A stretch of DNA of 57,677 nucleotides from the NCBI GenBank assembly GCA_036389135.1, contig DASVQP010000008.1:1-57677 (forward strand), read 5' to 3'. The stretch comes from Longimicrobium sp. Lineage in GTDB: Bacteria; Gemmatimonadota; Gemmatimonadetes; Longimicrobiales; Longimicrobiaceae. The notes beneath the pieces are model-generated. The model was not told the DNA's origin and made no database searches. It saw nothing but the letters and a program-made list of their open reading frames with translations. A program made the translations under genes and the position numbers. Shown piece by piece: positions 17,627 to 26,867 of this stretch (its first letter is position 1; each line of letters opens with the position of its first letter).

Positions 17627-18007
17627 GTGGCGCTGAGCTCGCCCGCCTGCCTGCGCGGCGGGGCCGGCCCGGAGCGGTTCCCCTGCCCCTGCTGCGGACA
17701 TCTCGTGTTCGGCGTCGCGCCGGGGTCGCACGAGATCTGCCCGGTCTGCTTCTGGGAAGATGACGCCGCGCAACTCCGCGAACCCACGACCCGCGGCGCC
17801 AACGCGGTCACCCTGGCGGATGCGCAACGCAACTTCGCGGAACTCGGAGCATGCGAGCCGCGCGTGGCCGCCTTCGTCCGCCCGCCGGCCGCGGACGAGC
17901 CACGCGATCCGCTCTGGCGGCCCGTCGACCCGACGTGCGACATCGTTCCGGCGCACGACCAGCCGTACTATTGGCGCACCCCATCCTCCACCCGCGCATC
18001 AACATGA
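17627..18007 (+). CDS. CPCC-family cysteine-rich protein
   Basis: A 126-residue protein whose N-terminal half shows the CPCC pattern: FPCPCCGHLVFG followed by HEICPVCFWEDD, a likely zinc or metal site made by CPCC and CPVC. The middle TLADAQRNFAELGACEPR also fits this family (bacterial Cys-rich CPCC proteins, function unknown). GGAG (17615-17618) sits 8 bases before the GTG at 17627; the GTG at 17621 is too close. Its stop overlaps the glpK ATG (ATGA), so the two are translationally coupled. Confidence 0.75.
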   Translation: MALSSPACLRGGAGPERFPCPCCGHLVFGVAPGSHEICPVCFWEDDAAQLREPTTRGANAVTLADAQRNFAELGACEPRVAAFVRPPAADEPRDPLWRPVDPTCDIVPAHDQPYYWRTPSSTRAST

Positions 18008-19500
18008 TCCTGGCGATCGATGAAGGGACGACCGGCGTCACCTGTCTGGTGATCGACGTGGAGGGGCGGGTGAGGGGGCGTGGATACAGCGAGTTCGGCC
18101 AGCACTTTCCGCGGCCGGGATGGGTGGAGCACGATGCGGAGGAGATCTGGGAGACGACGCGCCGCGTCGCCGCCACCGCCGTCGCGGATGCGGATATCGC
18201 GCTGGAGGGGCTCGCCGGGATCGGCATCACCAACCAGCGCGAGACGATCGTGCTGTGGGACCGCGCCACCGGCCGCCCTCTCCATCGCGCACTCGTCTGG
18301 CAGGACGGCCGCACCGCCGACGTTTGCCGCGCCCTCAAGGATGCCGGCCGCGAGGAGGACGTACGCGCGCGCACGGGGCTGGTGATCGACCCGTACTTCA
18401 GCGGCACGAAGCTCTCGTGGCTCCTGGACAACGTCCCCGGCGCGCGCCGCCGCGCCGAGGCGGGGGAGCTGGCCGCGGGGACCATCGACAGCTGGCTGGT
18501 GTGGAAGCTCACGGGCGGCGCCCTGCACCTGACCGACCCGACCAACGCCTCGCGCACCCTCCTCTACTCGCTCGACGACGGCGCGTGGGACCCGGCGATG
18601 CTCGACCTGTTCGGCGTCCCGGCGGCCGTGCTCCCGCAGGTGCGCGCCTCCAGCGAAGTCTACGGCACCACTCGCGGCGACGCGTTCGGCGGCGAGGTCC
18701 CCATCGCGGGGATCGCGGGAGACCAGCAGGCGGCGCTCTTTGGGCACGGCTGCTGGACGGCGGGGGAGGGGAAGAACACCTACGGCACGGGCGCCTTCCT
18801 CCTGGTGAACACCGGCGCCGAGCGCGTGGCGTCGAAGCACGGGATGCTGACCACCGCCGCCTGCGGACCGCGCGGCGAGCGCGCCTTCGCGCTGGAGGGC
18901 TCCATCTTCATCGCGGGCGCCGCCGTGCAGTGGCTCCGCGACGGCCTCGGCATCGTGGAGCAGGCCGAGGAGACGGACGCGATGGCCCGCTCGCTGGAGA
19001 GCAACGACGGGGTGTACTTCGTCCCGGCGTTCACGGGGCTGGGCGCGCCGCACTGGGAGCCACGGGCGCGGGGGACGCTCTTTGGCCTCACGCGCGGGAG
19101 CACGCGGGCGCACCTGGCGCGCGCCGCCCTCGAGGCGATGGCCTACTCCACCGCCGACGTGGTGGAGGCGATGCAGGCCGACGCCGGCGTCACCCTCTCC
19201 GAGCTGCGGGTGGACGGCGGCGCCACATCGAACGACTGGCTGATGCAGTACCAGGCGGACGTGCTGGGCGTGCCCGTGCGCCGCCCCGCGATGGTGGAGA
19301 TGACGGCGCGCGGCGCGGCGGGGCTCGCGGGGTTGGCGACGGGCGTGTGGCGCACGCCGGAGGAGCTGGATGCGGCGCGCCCCGAGGAAACGGTATTCAC
19401 CCCCGCCGCGGACGACGCCGCGCGTGGGGAATGGCAGCGCGGATGGCGCCGGGCGGTGGGCGCGGCGCGCGCGTGGGCCGCAACGGAGGAGGAATCGTGA
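18004..19500 (+). CDS. glpK: Glycerol kinase
   Basis: ATP-dependent phosphorylation of glycerol to glycerol 3-phosphate in the cytoplasm, 498 residues, normal length. FGGY-fold signatures are visible: phosphate-1 loop AIDEGTTGVTCLVID, GITNQRETIVLWDR, LVWQDGRT, a GIAGDQQAALFG substrate region, FVPAFTGLGAPHWEPRARG and the C-terminal DGGATSNDWLMQYQADVLGVPV. Asp-Glu in DEGTT replaces the more common DQGTT. Neither glpF nor glpD is nearby; instead the gene is coupled (4-base overlaps) to a CPCC protein before it and a small membrane protein after it. Confidence 0.96.
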   Translation: MILAIDEGTTGVTCLVIDVEGRVRGRGYSEFGQHFPRPGWVEHDAEEIWETTRRVAATAVADADIALEGLAGIGITNQRETIVLWDRATGRPLHRALVWQDGRTADVCRALKDAGREEDVRARTGLVIDPYFSGTKLSWLLDNVPGARRRAEAGELAAGTIDSWLVWKLTGGALHLTDPTNASRTLLYSLDDGAWDPAMLDLFGVPAAVLPQVRASSEVYGTTRGDAFGGEVPIAGIAGDQQAALFGHGCWTAGEGKNTYGTGAFLLVNTGAERVASKHGMLTTAACGPRGERAFALEGSIFIAGAAVQWLRDGLGIVEQAEETDAMARSLESNDGVYFVPAFTGLGAPHWEPRARGTLFGLTRGSTRAHLARAALEAMAYSTADVVEAMQADAGVTLSELRVDGGATSNDWLMQYQADVLGVPVRRPAMVEMTARGAAGLAGLATGVWRTPEELDAARPEETVFTPAADDAARGEWQRGWRRAVGAARAWAATEEES

Positions 19501-19820
19501 ATCACCTGATGCTCTGCCTGTGCCTTTCCCTCGGCACGGGCCCGGAGACCCCCGCGGACCGCTTCTTCGCGGAAGACAAGCTGAAGCACTTCGCCGTTTC
19601 CTTTGTCTTCACCAGCCTGGCGTCCAGCGGCGCGCGGGCGGCCGGCCTGGGGCGCACCCCCAGCCTCACCGCCGGCGCGGCGGCGGGGATGGGCCTGGGC
19701 ATCGCCAAGGAGCTGCGCGACCGCCGCTCCCCCGAAAGCGGCACCGCCTCCCTCTACGACCTCGCCTGGGACGCCATCGGTGTGGGCACCGCGACCGTGC
19801 TGGTGGCCCAGGCTCGATGA
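19497..19820 (+). CDS. Small YfiM/DUF2279-like membrane-associated protein
   Basis: A 107-residue protein with a short N-terminal hydrophobic signal (NHLMLCLCLSLGTG), then DKLKHFAVSFVFTSLASSG, a second hydrophobic stretch with Gly-rich AAGAAAGMGLGIAKELRD and the end DLAWDAIGVGTATVLVA. The DKLxHF...KE(L)D...D(L)xxDxxGxG pattern resembles YfiM/DUF2279 lipoproteins and VanZ-like folds, though no lipobox is clear. GGAGGA lies 4-5 bases before the GTG. It overlaps glpK by 4 bases (GTGA) and the next gene by 4 (ATGA). Confidence 0.65.
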   Translation: MNHLMLCLCLSLGTGPETPADRFFAEDKLKHFAVSFVFTSLASSGARAAGLGRTPSLTAGAAAGMGLGIAKELRDRRSPESGTASLYDLAWDAIGVGTATVLVAQAR

Positions 19821-20197
19821 CCGTACCGGAGGTCCCCGCGCGCCTCAGCTTCTCCGGCCAGACGACGGAGGCGCGCGCCCGCGTCCTGGAGCGCACCCCC
19901 CGCTGGCGCCGCACGGCCGCGCTGAAGGAGCTGGCGTGGTGGCTGCTGGCGCCCGCCGTCTTCTTCATCCCGCCGCACATCCCGTGGGTGCTGCTGGTGC
20001 TGGGCCTGGGCGCCTTTCGCGCGTTTGGCCGCCTGCGCGAGCACCGCACCCTGCTTTCGCTCCACGGCCCCTGCCCCAAGTGCGGCACCGCCCAGGACTA
20101 CTCCGAGCTCGGCCGCATGCGGCAGCCGCACATGGTGCAGTGCGCGAGCTGCCGCTGGTCCGTGCAGGCGGAGGTCGCGCGCGGGACGGTGGGGTAG
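19817..20197 (+). CDS. Small membrane protein with zinc-ribbon-like C-terminus
   Basis: A 126-residue protein with two closely spaced hydrophobic segments (LAWWLLAPAVFFIPPHIPWVLLVLGLGAF region), then a cytoplasmic-looking tail bearing CPKCG and CASC about 25 residues apart, a four-Cys zinc ribbon. No family name is recognised. Last gene of the CPCC-glpK run; its ATG overlaps the previous stop (ATGA). After it comes a heptanucleotide array. Confidence 0.6.
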   Translation: MTVPEVPARLSFSGQTTEARARVLERTPRWRRTAALKELAWWLLAPAVFFIPPHIPWVLLVLGLGAFRAFGRLREHRTLLSLHGPCPKCGTAQDYSELGRMRQPHMVQCASCRWSVQAEVARGTVG

Positions 20198-20206
20198 GGA
20201 ACTGCG

Positions 20207-20269
20207 GGGGAATGGGGAATGGGGAATGGGGAATGGGGAATGGGGAATGGGGAATGGGGAATGGGGAAT
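20207..20269 (+). repeat. Perfect 9 x 7-base tandem array of GGGGAAT
   Basis: Nine uninterrupted GGGGAAT copies, exactly 63 bases, with GG continuing after them. Successive G4 tracts separated by three-base AAT loops match the classical G-quadruplex pattern on the plus strand. Confidence 0.95.
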
Positions 20270-20306
20270 GGAAGACGGCGGCGCCCGCGCGGAACCGCGT
20301 TCCGCA

Positions 20307-20361
20307 CGAGCCGGCTTCAGCCGCCTTCCCGTAGTTCCAGCCGGGGGATTCATCCCCCGGC
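20307..20361 (-). repeat. TGAA double-hairpin element, copy 6
   Basis: On the minus strand hairpin 1 has stem GCCGGGGGA around TGAA, linker TGGAACTACGGGA, hairpin 2 AGGCGGC-TGAA-GCCGGCT with one mismatched pair. Confidence 0.75.
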
Positions 20362-20408
20362 GACCAGCCGCCGGACCGTCCCTACCGTCCCGGACCCATC
20401 CCGCCCCC

Positions 20409-20461
20409 TGGAGCCTGCGAAGGCAGGCTTCCCGCGGTTGTTGCAGCGGTTTCAACCGCCG
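20409..20461 (-). repeat. TGAA double-hairpin element, copy 7
   Basis: On the minus strand hairpin 1 GCGGT-TGAA-ACCGC, linker TGCAACAACCGCGGGA, hairpin 2 AGCCTGC-CTTC-GCAGGCT, the same stems as copy 2. Confidence 0.8.
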
Positions 20462-20478
20462 GACCTACCCCCGGCCGT

Positions 20479-22269
20479 CTACCGCGCCAGCGTCGTCCAC
20501 ACCACGATGGCCCCGCACGCGCGCCGCCGCCCCGCGCTGTTGTAGTGCATGGCGATGTTGAACTCGCCGGGGACGTCGGTGCCCTCGTAGATCTCCACGG
20601 CCACGATGTCCTCGCGCCGCAACCGGTTCAGCTCCCGCGCCGGCACCTGCCGCGCGTCCAGGAACACCGGCACCCAGCACCTGCCCCCGCCCCTGTTCTG
20701 GATGAATATGATCCCGTCGGGGCCGGCCGGGGTGGCAAAGATCCGCCGCGTGCCGGTGATGTGGTCCGTGATCCGCCCGCGGCCCTTGTCGCGGAACTCG
20801 TCGCCCGTCAGGTACGTTCCGATGCCGCGCTCCTTGCGCTCGTAGAAGCCGAGCCGCGAGAGGATGCGCGCCTGCGCCGCCGCCGTAGCCGTCACGCCTT
20901 CCAGCTGCACCACGCGCAGAGAGTCGCGGGCGGCGACCACGGCGGGCGCCGCGCGCCGCGGAAGCGACAGGTGCACGGCGCTCTCATAGCCCGCCACCGC
21001 CACCTGTGCGGCGTCGGGCTTCCACTGCAGCGAGTCCGCGCGCGGGTGCGTGAACTCCACCTCGTAGCGCCCCACCGGCACCTCGCTGATGCGGAACGCT
21101 CCGGACGCGTCGGTCGTCGCGGAGTGACCCGTGCCGGCCAGCCTCACCACGGCGCCGGCGAGCGGCGCGGCGCGGGTGCTGTCGAAGACCGTGCCCGCCA
21201 CCACCCCGGTCGCGGTCGTCGCTCCGACCCCCAGGACCTCCGCCCCCACCTCCGAGATCGAGACGACCCCCACCGGCGCATCCGCCACGCTCCGCCCCCT
21301 GGGATTCACCATCCGTCCCACCACGGGGAGCCGCAGCTTCCACCGGTTGACGATCCACGTCCCCGCGTCCGTCTGGTCGAACTCCACGGTGCCGCCCCAG
21401 CTGTCGTCAACGGAGATCTCGTCGAGGCGCGTGTAGGTGAACTCCATGAAGCGCAGCTCGGCGCTGGCCGGGTCCAGCCACAGGGTGCCCTGCACGTCGG
21501 GGAGGCGCCTCCCGCGCACCGGCTCGAACGCCAGCCCGATCATCCCCGCCGCCTCGCCGCTCCCCGGCACCACGCGGAAGCAGTGGCCGTTCAGGAACTC
21601 GTCGGAGAGGAGGACCTGCGCGTCGGGCGCAAAGAACACGTTCTCCCGCCCCTCGCGCCGCACGTACCCCTCGCGCGCCAGCTCCTCCGGCGGGAGGCTG
21701 CGGAAGGGGTCGAGGCTCATGCCGCGCGTGGTGTCCTCCTGCGCGGCGCGCGTCATCGAAGTGGAGGCGTCCAGCTCGCGGCGGAAGCGGCGGACGGTGT
21801 AGAGGGTGCCCGCGCTCGTTTCCGACAGGCGGGTGGCGGAGAGTACCTTGCGGGCCTCCTCCCAAACGGCGGCGGTTCGCGCCCCGGCGCGCGGGTTCAC
21901 CACGCAGCCGCGGTCGCCCGCGACCACCTTGATTCCCTCGAGCTGCACCCCCCGGCCCCCTGCTTCCAGCCGCAGCGTGAACGTTTCCCCCGCCGCCAGC
22001 GAGATCGGCGCGGAGAGCGTGGAAGCGTGGCCGACTCGTTCCGCGCGCACCCGGTACCGTCCCGCGGCGGGCGCGGTCAGCGTGAAGCCCCCGTTCGCCC
22101 GGCTCGACGCGGCCGCCACCGCCCGCCCCCCTTCGTCGAGCAGCGAAACGGTGGCCCCGGCGAGCGGCGCCCCCCGGTCCGCCGCCACCAGCGTCCCCGC
22201 TACCGTCTGGGACGCCAGCGCCGCCGGGATCGCGGAACAGGCGAGGACAAGCGCCATCGTACGTAGCAT
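20479..22269 (-). CDS. Secreted protein with carboxypeptidase-regulatory-like domains
   Basis: A 596-residue exported protein: signal peptide (MLRTMALVLACSAIPAALASQ), a first carboxypeptidase regulatory-like beta-sandwich (VAGTLVAADRGAPLAGATVSL to about residue 90), a central unassigned domain (about 100-350), a second sandwich (VVAGTVFDSTRAAPLAGAVV, about 360-440) and a C-terminal 150-residue domain with LSRLGFYERKERGIGTYLT, reminiscent of the plug region of TonB-dependent receptors and containing two Cys. It is probably periplasmic or outer-membrane-associated. AGGAG sits 6 bases before the ATG at 22269. A palindromic repeat separates it from the upstream ppiD-like gene on the same strand. 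Confidence 0.75.
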   Translation of the reverse strand: MLRTMALVLACSAIPAALASQTVAGTLVAADRGAPLAGATVSLLDEGGRAVAAASSRANGGFTLTAPAAGRYRVRAERVGHASTLSAPISLAAGETFTLRLEAGGRGVQLEGIKVVAGDRGCVVNPRAGARTAAVWEEARKVLSATRLSETSAGTLYTVRRFRRELDASTSMTRAAQEDTTRGMSLDPFRSLPPEELAREGYVRREGRENVFFAPDAQVLLSDEFLNGHCFRVVPGSGEAAGMIGLAFEPVRGRRLPDVQGTLWLDPASAELRFMEFTYTRLDEISVDDSWGGTVEFDQTDAGTWIVNRWKLRLPVVGRMVNPRGRSVADAPVGVVSISEVGAEVLGVGATTATGVVAGTVFDSTRAAPLAGAVVRLAGTGHSATTDASGAFRISEVPVGRYEVEFTHPRADSLQWKPDAAQVAVAGYESAVHLSLPRRAAPAVVAARDSLRVVQLEGVTATAAAQARILSRLGFYERKERGIGTYLTGDEFRDKGRGRITDHITGTRRIFATPAGPDGIIFIQNRGGGRCWVPVFLDARQVPARELNRLRREDIVAVEIYEGTDVPGEFNIAMHYNSAGRRRACGAIVVWTTLAR

Positions 22270-22394
22270 GGAAGGCTCCTGCTGCAGGTATGTGGGAGGG
22301 GGGTGCACGGACCCGAAAGGAAACGCACGGGAGGGAGGATATCTGACGGATTCGCGCCAAGCGTTTGTAAGAAGCCGAAACGCGAGAACGGATG

Positions 22395-22494
22395 GCCTCA
22401 CACAGAGCCACGGAAGGAAACTACAAGGATAGAAGAGGAGGTTCTCTGTGCCTTGCCTTTCCCCTCTGCGTCTCTGTGTGAGGCTTTTTCGAAA
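22395..22494. repeat. Palindromic repeat, CACACAGAG family, copy 3
   Basis: Perfect 13-base outer arms GCCTCACACAGAG and CTCTGTGTGAGGC, the latter followed by TTTTTC, so on the plus strand it also looks like a terminator. Confidence 0.8.
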
Positions 22495-22551
22495 GAACGC
22501 CCCGCCCTCCATGCCGGAGGACGGGGCGGTTTCACGCTGTTCCGGGAAAAA

Positions 22552-24354
22552 TCAGGAAACGCCGAGCGTCTCCCGGTTGTCCACGATCTCGGCGTTGCGG
22601 CGGGCGCTCTGCAGCCAGCGCTCGATGGTGCCCTGCTGCATCTGGTAGCTCACGCTGGCGCGCTGCTGCTCCTTCTGCGCCTCCCACGCCTTGCGGTCGG
22701 CGGGCACGCGCTGGGTGGGGCGGATGATGAAGAGCCCGGTCGGCGTCTCCACCACGCTGCTCACCTGGCCCACCGGGGTGCCGAACGCCGCGCCGATCGC
22801 CGCGTTGGCCTGCCCCAGGATGGGGTTCGGCTCCACGCGGGCAAAGGGCCCGGCCACGCCCACCGTCAGCCCGCGCCCCGCCGCCACCTGCGCCAGCGAG
22901 CGCCCGGCGCGCACCTCGGCCACCATCTTCTCGCCGGCCACGCGGGCCTGCGCGCGCTTCTTCCGCACGATCAGGTCGCGGCGGATCTGCGGAGTCGCCT
23001 CGGCCAGCGTCATGCGGCCCTTGGGGGCGTAGCTCTCCAGCTGGAGCACGTACAGCGCGTTGTCGTTCTCGAAGACGTCGCTCATCACCGGCTTGCCGTC
23101 GCTCTCGCCGGGGTTGGCGGCCCAGTCCAGCGCGTCCTGCGCCGGGCCCACGCCGGGGATCACCGGGAGCGACTCGGTCACCGTGACGCCGCGGCGCACA
23201 GTGGCGCCCACGGCGCGCGCCGCGAGGTTCATCCCGGAGCGCTCCGCCAGGGTGCGCAGCGAGTCCGCCCGCACGTCCAGCTTGGCCAGCTCCGCCTCGG
23301 ACTTGCCGATGGGGAGGAGGATGTGGCGCGCCTTCACCTGGTCGCCCGTGCGCTCCTGCACCTGGATCAGGTGCAGCCCGAACTGGGTCTCCACCGGCTG
23401 CGAGATCTCGCCCACCGGGAGGGAGAAGGCGGCCGAGTCGAACGCGCCCACCATCTGCCCGCGCCCAAAGGTCCCCAGGTCGCCGCCCTTCTGGGCGCTG
23501 CCGGGGTCCTGGCTCTCTCGCGCCGCCACCGCCGCGAAGTCGCCGCCGCCCACCAGCTCCTGGCGGATGCGCAGCGCGTTCTGCACCGCCGCCTGCTTGT
23601 CCGCGTCGGTCAGCGTCTTGGCGATGTACGCCACCGTCAGCCGCGCCGTGCGCGGACGCTCGAAGCGGTCCGGGTTGTCGCGGAAGAAGTCGCGCACCTC
23701 GGCGTCGGTCACGTTCACCTGGCCGGGCGCCAGCTTCGCCAGGTCGAGCGACACGTACTCGACGGTGGCGCGCTCGTTCTGGTCCTGGAAGGCGCGCCAA
23801 AGCTCCGCCTCCGTAACCCGCGCTCCCGCGGCGAGCTGCCGCTGGAGCTTCATGCGCGGCAGCATGGCGCGGTAGTAGCCCTCGATCTGCGCCAGCAGCT
23901 CGTCGCTCGCCTGCGGGCTGGCCAGGAACGACTGGTACTTGCGGATGTCGAACTGCCCGTTCGTCTGGAAGATCTCCTGCTGCGAGATCTGCGGGTGCGG
24001 GAACGAGCGGGCGGCCAGCACGATCTCGCCGTCCGTCACGTTGATTCCGCGGCGCTCCATCTCCTGGCGCAGCAGGGCATCGGTCACCAGCTCGTCCCAG
24101 GCGCGCTCGCGGATCTGGCGCTGCTCCTCCGGCGTCATGCGCGTGGCGCCGCCCTCCTGCGCCTGCCGGGTGAGCGTCTCCAGCGCGTTCTGGTACGCCT
24201 GCACCGTGATCGGCTCCCCGTTCACGCTCCCCAGCTCGTTGGGCGCGGTCTGGCCGGTCTCGGCGATGATCCCCCAGACCATGAAGAGGAGAAAGAAGAC
24301 GACGGTGGGAAAGATGATGAACTTTCCGGCCTTGCTGCGGATGAACTCCATCAT
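22552..24354 (-). CDS. PpiD/SurA-type peptidyl-prolyl isomerase chaperone
   Basis: A 600-residue periplasmic folding helper anchored by one N-terminal membrane segment ([20 protein letters not shown]). It has a SurA-N-like helical region (residues about 35-200), a parvulin domain (about 235-345; [27 protein letters not shown]) and a second C-terminal parvulin-like domain (about 480-560; [23 protein letters not shown]). This layout is that of PpiD/SurA proteins, which help outer-membrane and secreted proteins fold. The ATG at 24354 gives the correct anchor; the frame upstream lacks support. It is divergent from a TPR gene. Confidence 0.88.
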   Translation of the reverse strand: MMEFIRSKAGKFIIFPTVVFFLLFMVWGIIAETGQTAPNELGSVNGEPITVQAYQNALETLTRQAQEGGATRMTPEEQRQIRERAWDELVTDALLRQEMERRGINVTDGEIVLAARSFPHPQISQQEIFQTNGQFDIRKYQSFLASPQASDELLAQIEGYYRAMLPRMKLQRQLAAGARVTEAELWRAFQDQNERATVEYVSLDLAKLAPGQVNVTDAEVRDFFRDNPDRFERPRTARLTVAYIAKTLTDADKQAAVQNALRIRQELVGGGDFAAVAARESQDPGSAQKGGDLGTFGRGQMVGAFDSAAFSLPVGEISQPVETQFGLHLIQVQERTGDQVKARHILLPIGKSEAELAKLDVRADSLRTLAERSGMNLAARAVGATVRRGVTVTESLPVIPGVGPAQDALDWAANPGESDGKPVMSDVFENDNALYVLQLESYAPKGRMTLAEATPQIRRDLIVRKKRAQARVAGEKMVAEVRAGRSLAQVAAGRGLTVGVAGPFARVEPNPILGQANAAIGAAFGTPVGQVSSVVETPTGLFIIRPTQRVPADRKAWEAQKEQQRASVSYQMQQGTIERWLQSARRNAEIVDNRETLGVS

Positions 24355-24608
24355 GTGGGCGTCAAACTCCGGAAGTGCGCCGCGAGATCGCGGCGGATGC
24401 ATGTGGTTTGCGAGCGTGCTGCGGACCGCCTGATGGGCGAAAGTGAAGGCCGCAAAGATACTTACCCCGGCCGTTCGCCGCAACCCGTGCCCCCGCGTAC
24501 CCCGCACGCCCGCGCGAGGTTGCCGTTGACCCATGGTGCCGCGAGGCTTAAGTTGCGTTCCCTGTTCCTAAAACCTGCCCGCACCACCCCTCCCAGGCAC
24601 GAGCCGCC

Positions 24609-26867
24609 ATGCCCGACATCTCGCCCGAGCTTGCCGCCCGGATCGAGCAGCTGAGGAGCAGCCACGACGGCAACCCGTCGCGCTTCTTCATGCCGCTCGC
24701 TTCCGCGTACCGCGAAGCGGGCGATCTGGCGAGGGCGGAGGAGCTGCTGCGCGAGAACCTCAAGCGGCACCCGGGCTACCTGAGCGCGCACGTCCTGCTG
24801 GGGCGCTGCCTGGCGGACCGTGGGGCCACGGAGGAGGCGCGCAACGAGTTCGGCTACGTCCTTTCCATCGACCCGCAGAACCTGATCGCCCTGCGCACGC
24901 TGGGCGAGATGGCCGCTTCCGGGGGGGACCAGGCCGAGGCGCGCCGCTGGTACGGCGAGCTGCTGGCGGTCGATCCGATGAGCGCGGAGGCGCGGCAGGC
25001 GCTCGATTCACTCGACTCCGCCCCCGCCGCGGCCGCCGCTCCCGATCCATCGGGTGGATGGGACCCGTTCGAGCACGGCGGAGTCGCCTCGCCCGAGGCG
25101 GTGGATTCGTCGTTCGGCGAGCCCGCGCCGGCGTACGGCGAGACGCGCATCGACGACGGCTCGTTCGACGAGCCGGAGCTGATGGACGCGCCGGGCTTCG
25201 ACGTGCCCGCCACGCTGGAGCCGTCGCCGGAGCTGGGCTTCGGCGGCATCAGCCTCCCGCCGCCGGCCGCCGCGGAGGAGCCCGCCGCCGACCTGTCCGG
25301 CTGGGGCGACGTGAGCCTGGACGAGCCGTTCGAGTCCCCCCCCGCCGCCGCGGCGCCGGACGCGCTCGACTTCGGCACGGTGGATCTGACGGACGACTGG
25401 AGCAGCGCGCCCGCCGAGCCACACCCCGCCGCCGACGCCGGGTGGAACTCCTTCAACGACGCGCCGGACGAGCCGGTGGAGCTGCGCTCCTTCCACGACG
25501 AGGACGCCGTCGGCGAGGACGAGGTGGAGATGGTCACCGAGACGATGGCGGAGCTGTACTACCGCCAGGGCTTCGTGGACCGCGCCGCCGACGTGTACCG
25601 CGAGCTGGTGGCGCGCCGCGGCCATGAGCCCGCCCTCATCGGCCGCCTCGCCGAGCTGGAGACGGAGCTCCGCAACCCCGCCGCCGACAAGCCCGCGCCC
25701 GCCTCGGTCCAGGAGGAGGAAGCCGCGCCGTCGTGGCTGGACGCGGTGGACGCCGCGATGACCGGCAACGCCCCGCCGCCGCTCCCCGGGATGAGCTTCG
25801 CCGATGAGCCCGGCACCCCGCCGCCGCTCCCCATGATGAGCTTCGCGCACGACGAGCCGGCCAGCGACTTCATCGGCGCGCAGGGCGGCGAAACGTCTGC
25901 CGACACCTTTGCCGAGTCGTTCGCGAACGGGTTCGGTGGACCCGCGGCGGAGACGGCGCCCGCGGAGGAAGCCGCGCCCGCCTACGCCGCGCCCTTTGAC
26001 GCCGAGCGCGACGCCTGGATGCCGCCGACCGTGGAGCCCACCGCCCCCATCGAGGACGCCGCATTCGAGATGGAGCCCGCCTTTGCCGCGGAGCCCGTCA
26101 CTGCCCAGACGGATGCGGAGCAGGGGACGGAAGGAAGCGAGTCGGTGGCGGCGTACCTCTGGTCGATCCTCTCCTGGCGCCCGGGCGCGACTGCCAGCCC
26201 CGCGTACGAGTCGTACGCCACGGACGTGGAGCCGGCCGCGCCCGCCCCGCTCGAGTACAACCCGCCCGACATCGAGCCCGAAGCGGGCGCGCCGCCCCCC
26301 GCCGAGCCGTGGGATGACGTGACGCTGGGCGCCGCCGAGGAGCAGCCGCCGCTGGACGAGCCCTGGATGGCGGATGGGGCCGTCGAGTCGGAGCTCACCT
26401 CGGCCAACGACGAGGACGAGCCGTGGGCGGTCCCGGCCGCGCCCACCGAGGACATCCTCCCGCCGGACGACACGGCGGGGGCGATCGACGAGCTTCCGTG
26501 GCTGGCGCTGGACGAGCCGGTGGCCGCTTCGGAGCCGGACGCGGATCAGTTCGCGCCGCCTGTGGAAGATTTCGCGCCCGCGGGAACGGAAGGTGCCGGG
26601 GACGCGGCGGACGAGCCGATGCCGTGGGAGATGGCGCTGGACCTTCCGCCGGCGGCCGCGGAGGCCGCGCCGGCCCCGGCACCCGCGGAGCCGGTGGGTG
26701 GGTTCTCGTTCGAGGACTTCTTCTCGGAGCCGGCCCCCGCGCCCGCGCCGCCGCCGGCCCCCGCACCGCAGCCCGCGGCCCCGGCGGCACCGGCCGCCGA
26801 CGCGGCGGCGGACGACGACGAGGACTTGGAGAGCTTCCAGGCGTGGCTGCAGAGCCTCAAGCGTTGA
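24609..26867 (+). CDS. TPR protein with long acidic Pro/Ala-rich region
   Basis: A 752-residue protein. Residues 1-125 hold three TPRs (FMPLASAYREAGDLARAEELL, LLGRCLADRGATEEARNEFG, ARRWYGELLAVDPMSAEARQAL). A fourth, isolated TPR-like pair is at about residues 305-350 (MAELYYRQGFVDRAADVYRELVARRG). The rest is a disordered, very acidic Ala/Pro/Asp/Glu-rich region containing short repeats (PPPLPGMSF twice) and several DEPW motifs. The layout recalls FimV-like or polar scaffold proteins. No signal or membrane segment. Start ATG 24609. The aroQ TTG start overlaps its stop by 4 bases. Confidence 0.75.
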   Translation: MPDISPELAARIEQLRSSHDGNPSRFFMPLASAYREAGDLARAEELLRENLKRHPGYLSAHVLLGRCLADRGATEEARNEFGYVLSIDPQNLIALRTLGEMAASGGDQAEARRWYGELLAVDPMSAEARQALDSLDSAPAAAAAPDPSGGWDPFEHGGVASPEAVDSSFGEPAPAYGETRIDDGSFDEPELMDAPGFDVPATLEPSPELGFGGISLPPPAAAEEPAADLSGWGDVSLDEPFESPPAAAAPDALDFGTVDLTDDWSSAPAEPHPAADAGWNSFNDAPDEPVELRSFHDEDAVGEDEVEMVTETMAELYYRQGFVDRAADVYRELVARRGHEPALIGRLAELETELRNPAADKPAPASVQEEEAAPSWLDAVDAAMTGNAPPPLPGMSFADEPGTPPPLPMMSFAHDEPASDFIGAQGGETSADTFAESFANGFGGPAAETAPAEEAAPAYAAPFDAERDAWMPPTVEPTAPIEDAAFEMEPAFAAEPVTAQTDAEQGTEGSESVAAYLWSILSWRPGATASPAYESYATDVEPAAPAPLEYNPPDIEPEAGAPPPAEPWDDVTLGAAEEQPPLDEPWMADGAVESELTSANDEDEPWAVPAAPTEDILPPDDTAGAIDELPWLALDEPVAASEPDADQFAPPVEDFAPAGTEGAGDAADEPMPWEMALDLPPAAAEAAPAPAPAEPVGGFSFEDFFSEPAPAPAPPPAPAPQPAAPAAPAADAAADDDEDLESFQAWLQSLKR

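Larger units (their letters stand above)
20198..20478. other. Intergenic stretch between convergent genes, filled with repeats
   Basis: No gene. It contains a nine-copy heptamer array (20207-20269) and two inverted double-hairpin elements (20307-20361, 20409-20461). No classical terminator is seen between the convergent genes, so these structures are the only candidates. Confidence 0.65.

Noticed and set aside
20198-20478. tRNA or other structured RNA gene in repeat-rich gaps
   Set aside because: No cloverleaf with a T-loop GTTCGA motif and CCA end was found in any gap; hairpins are of the repeat type.
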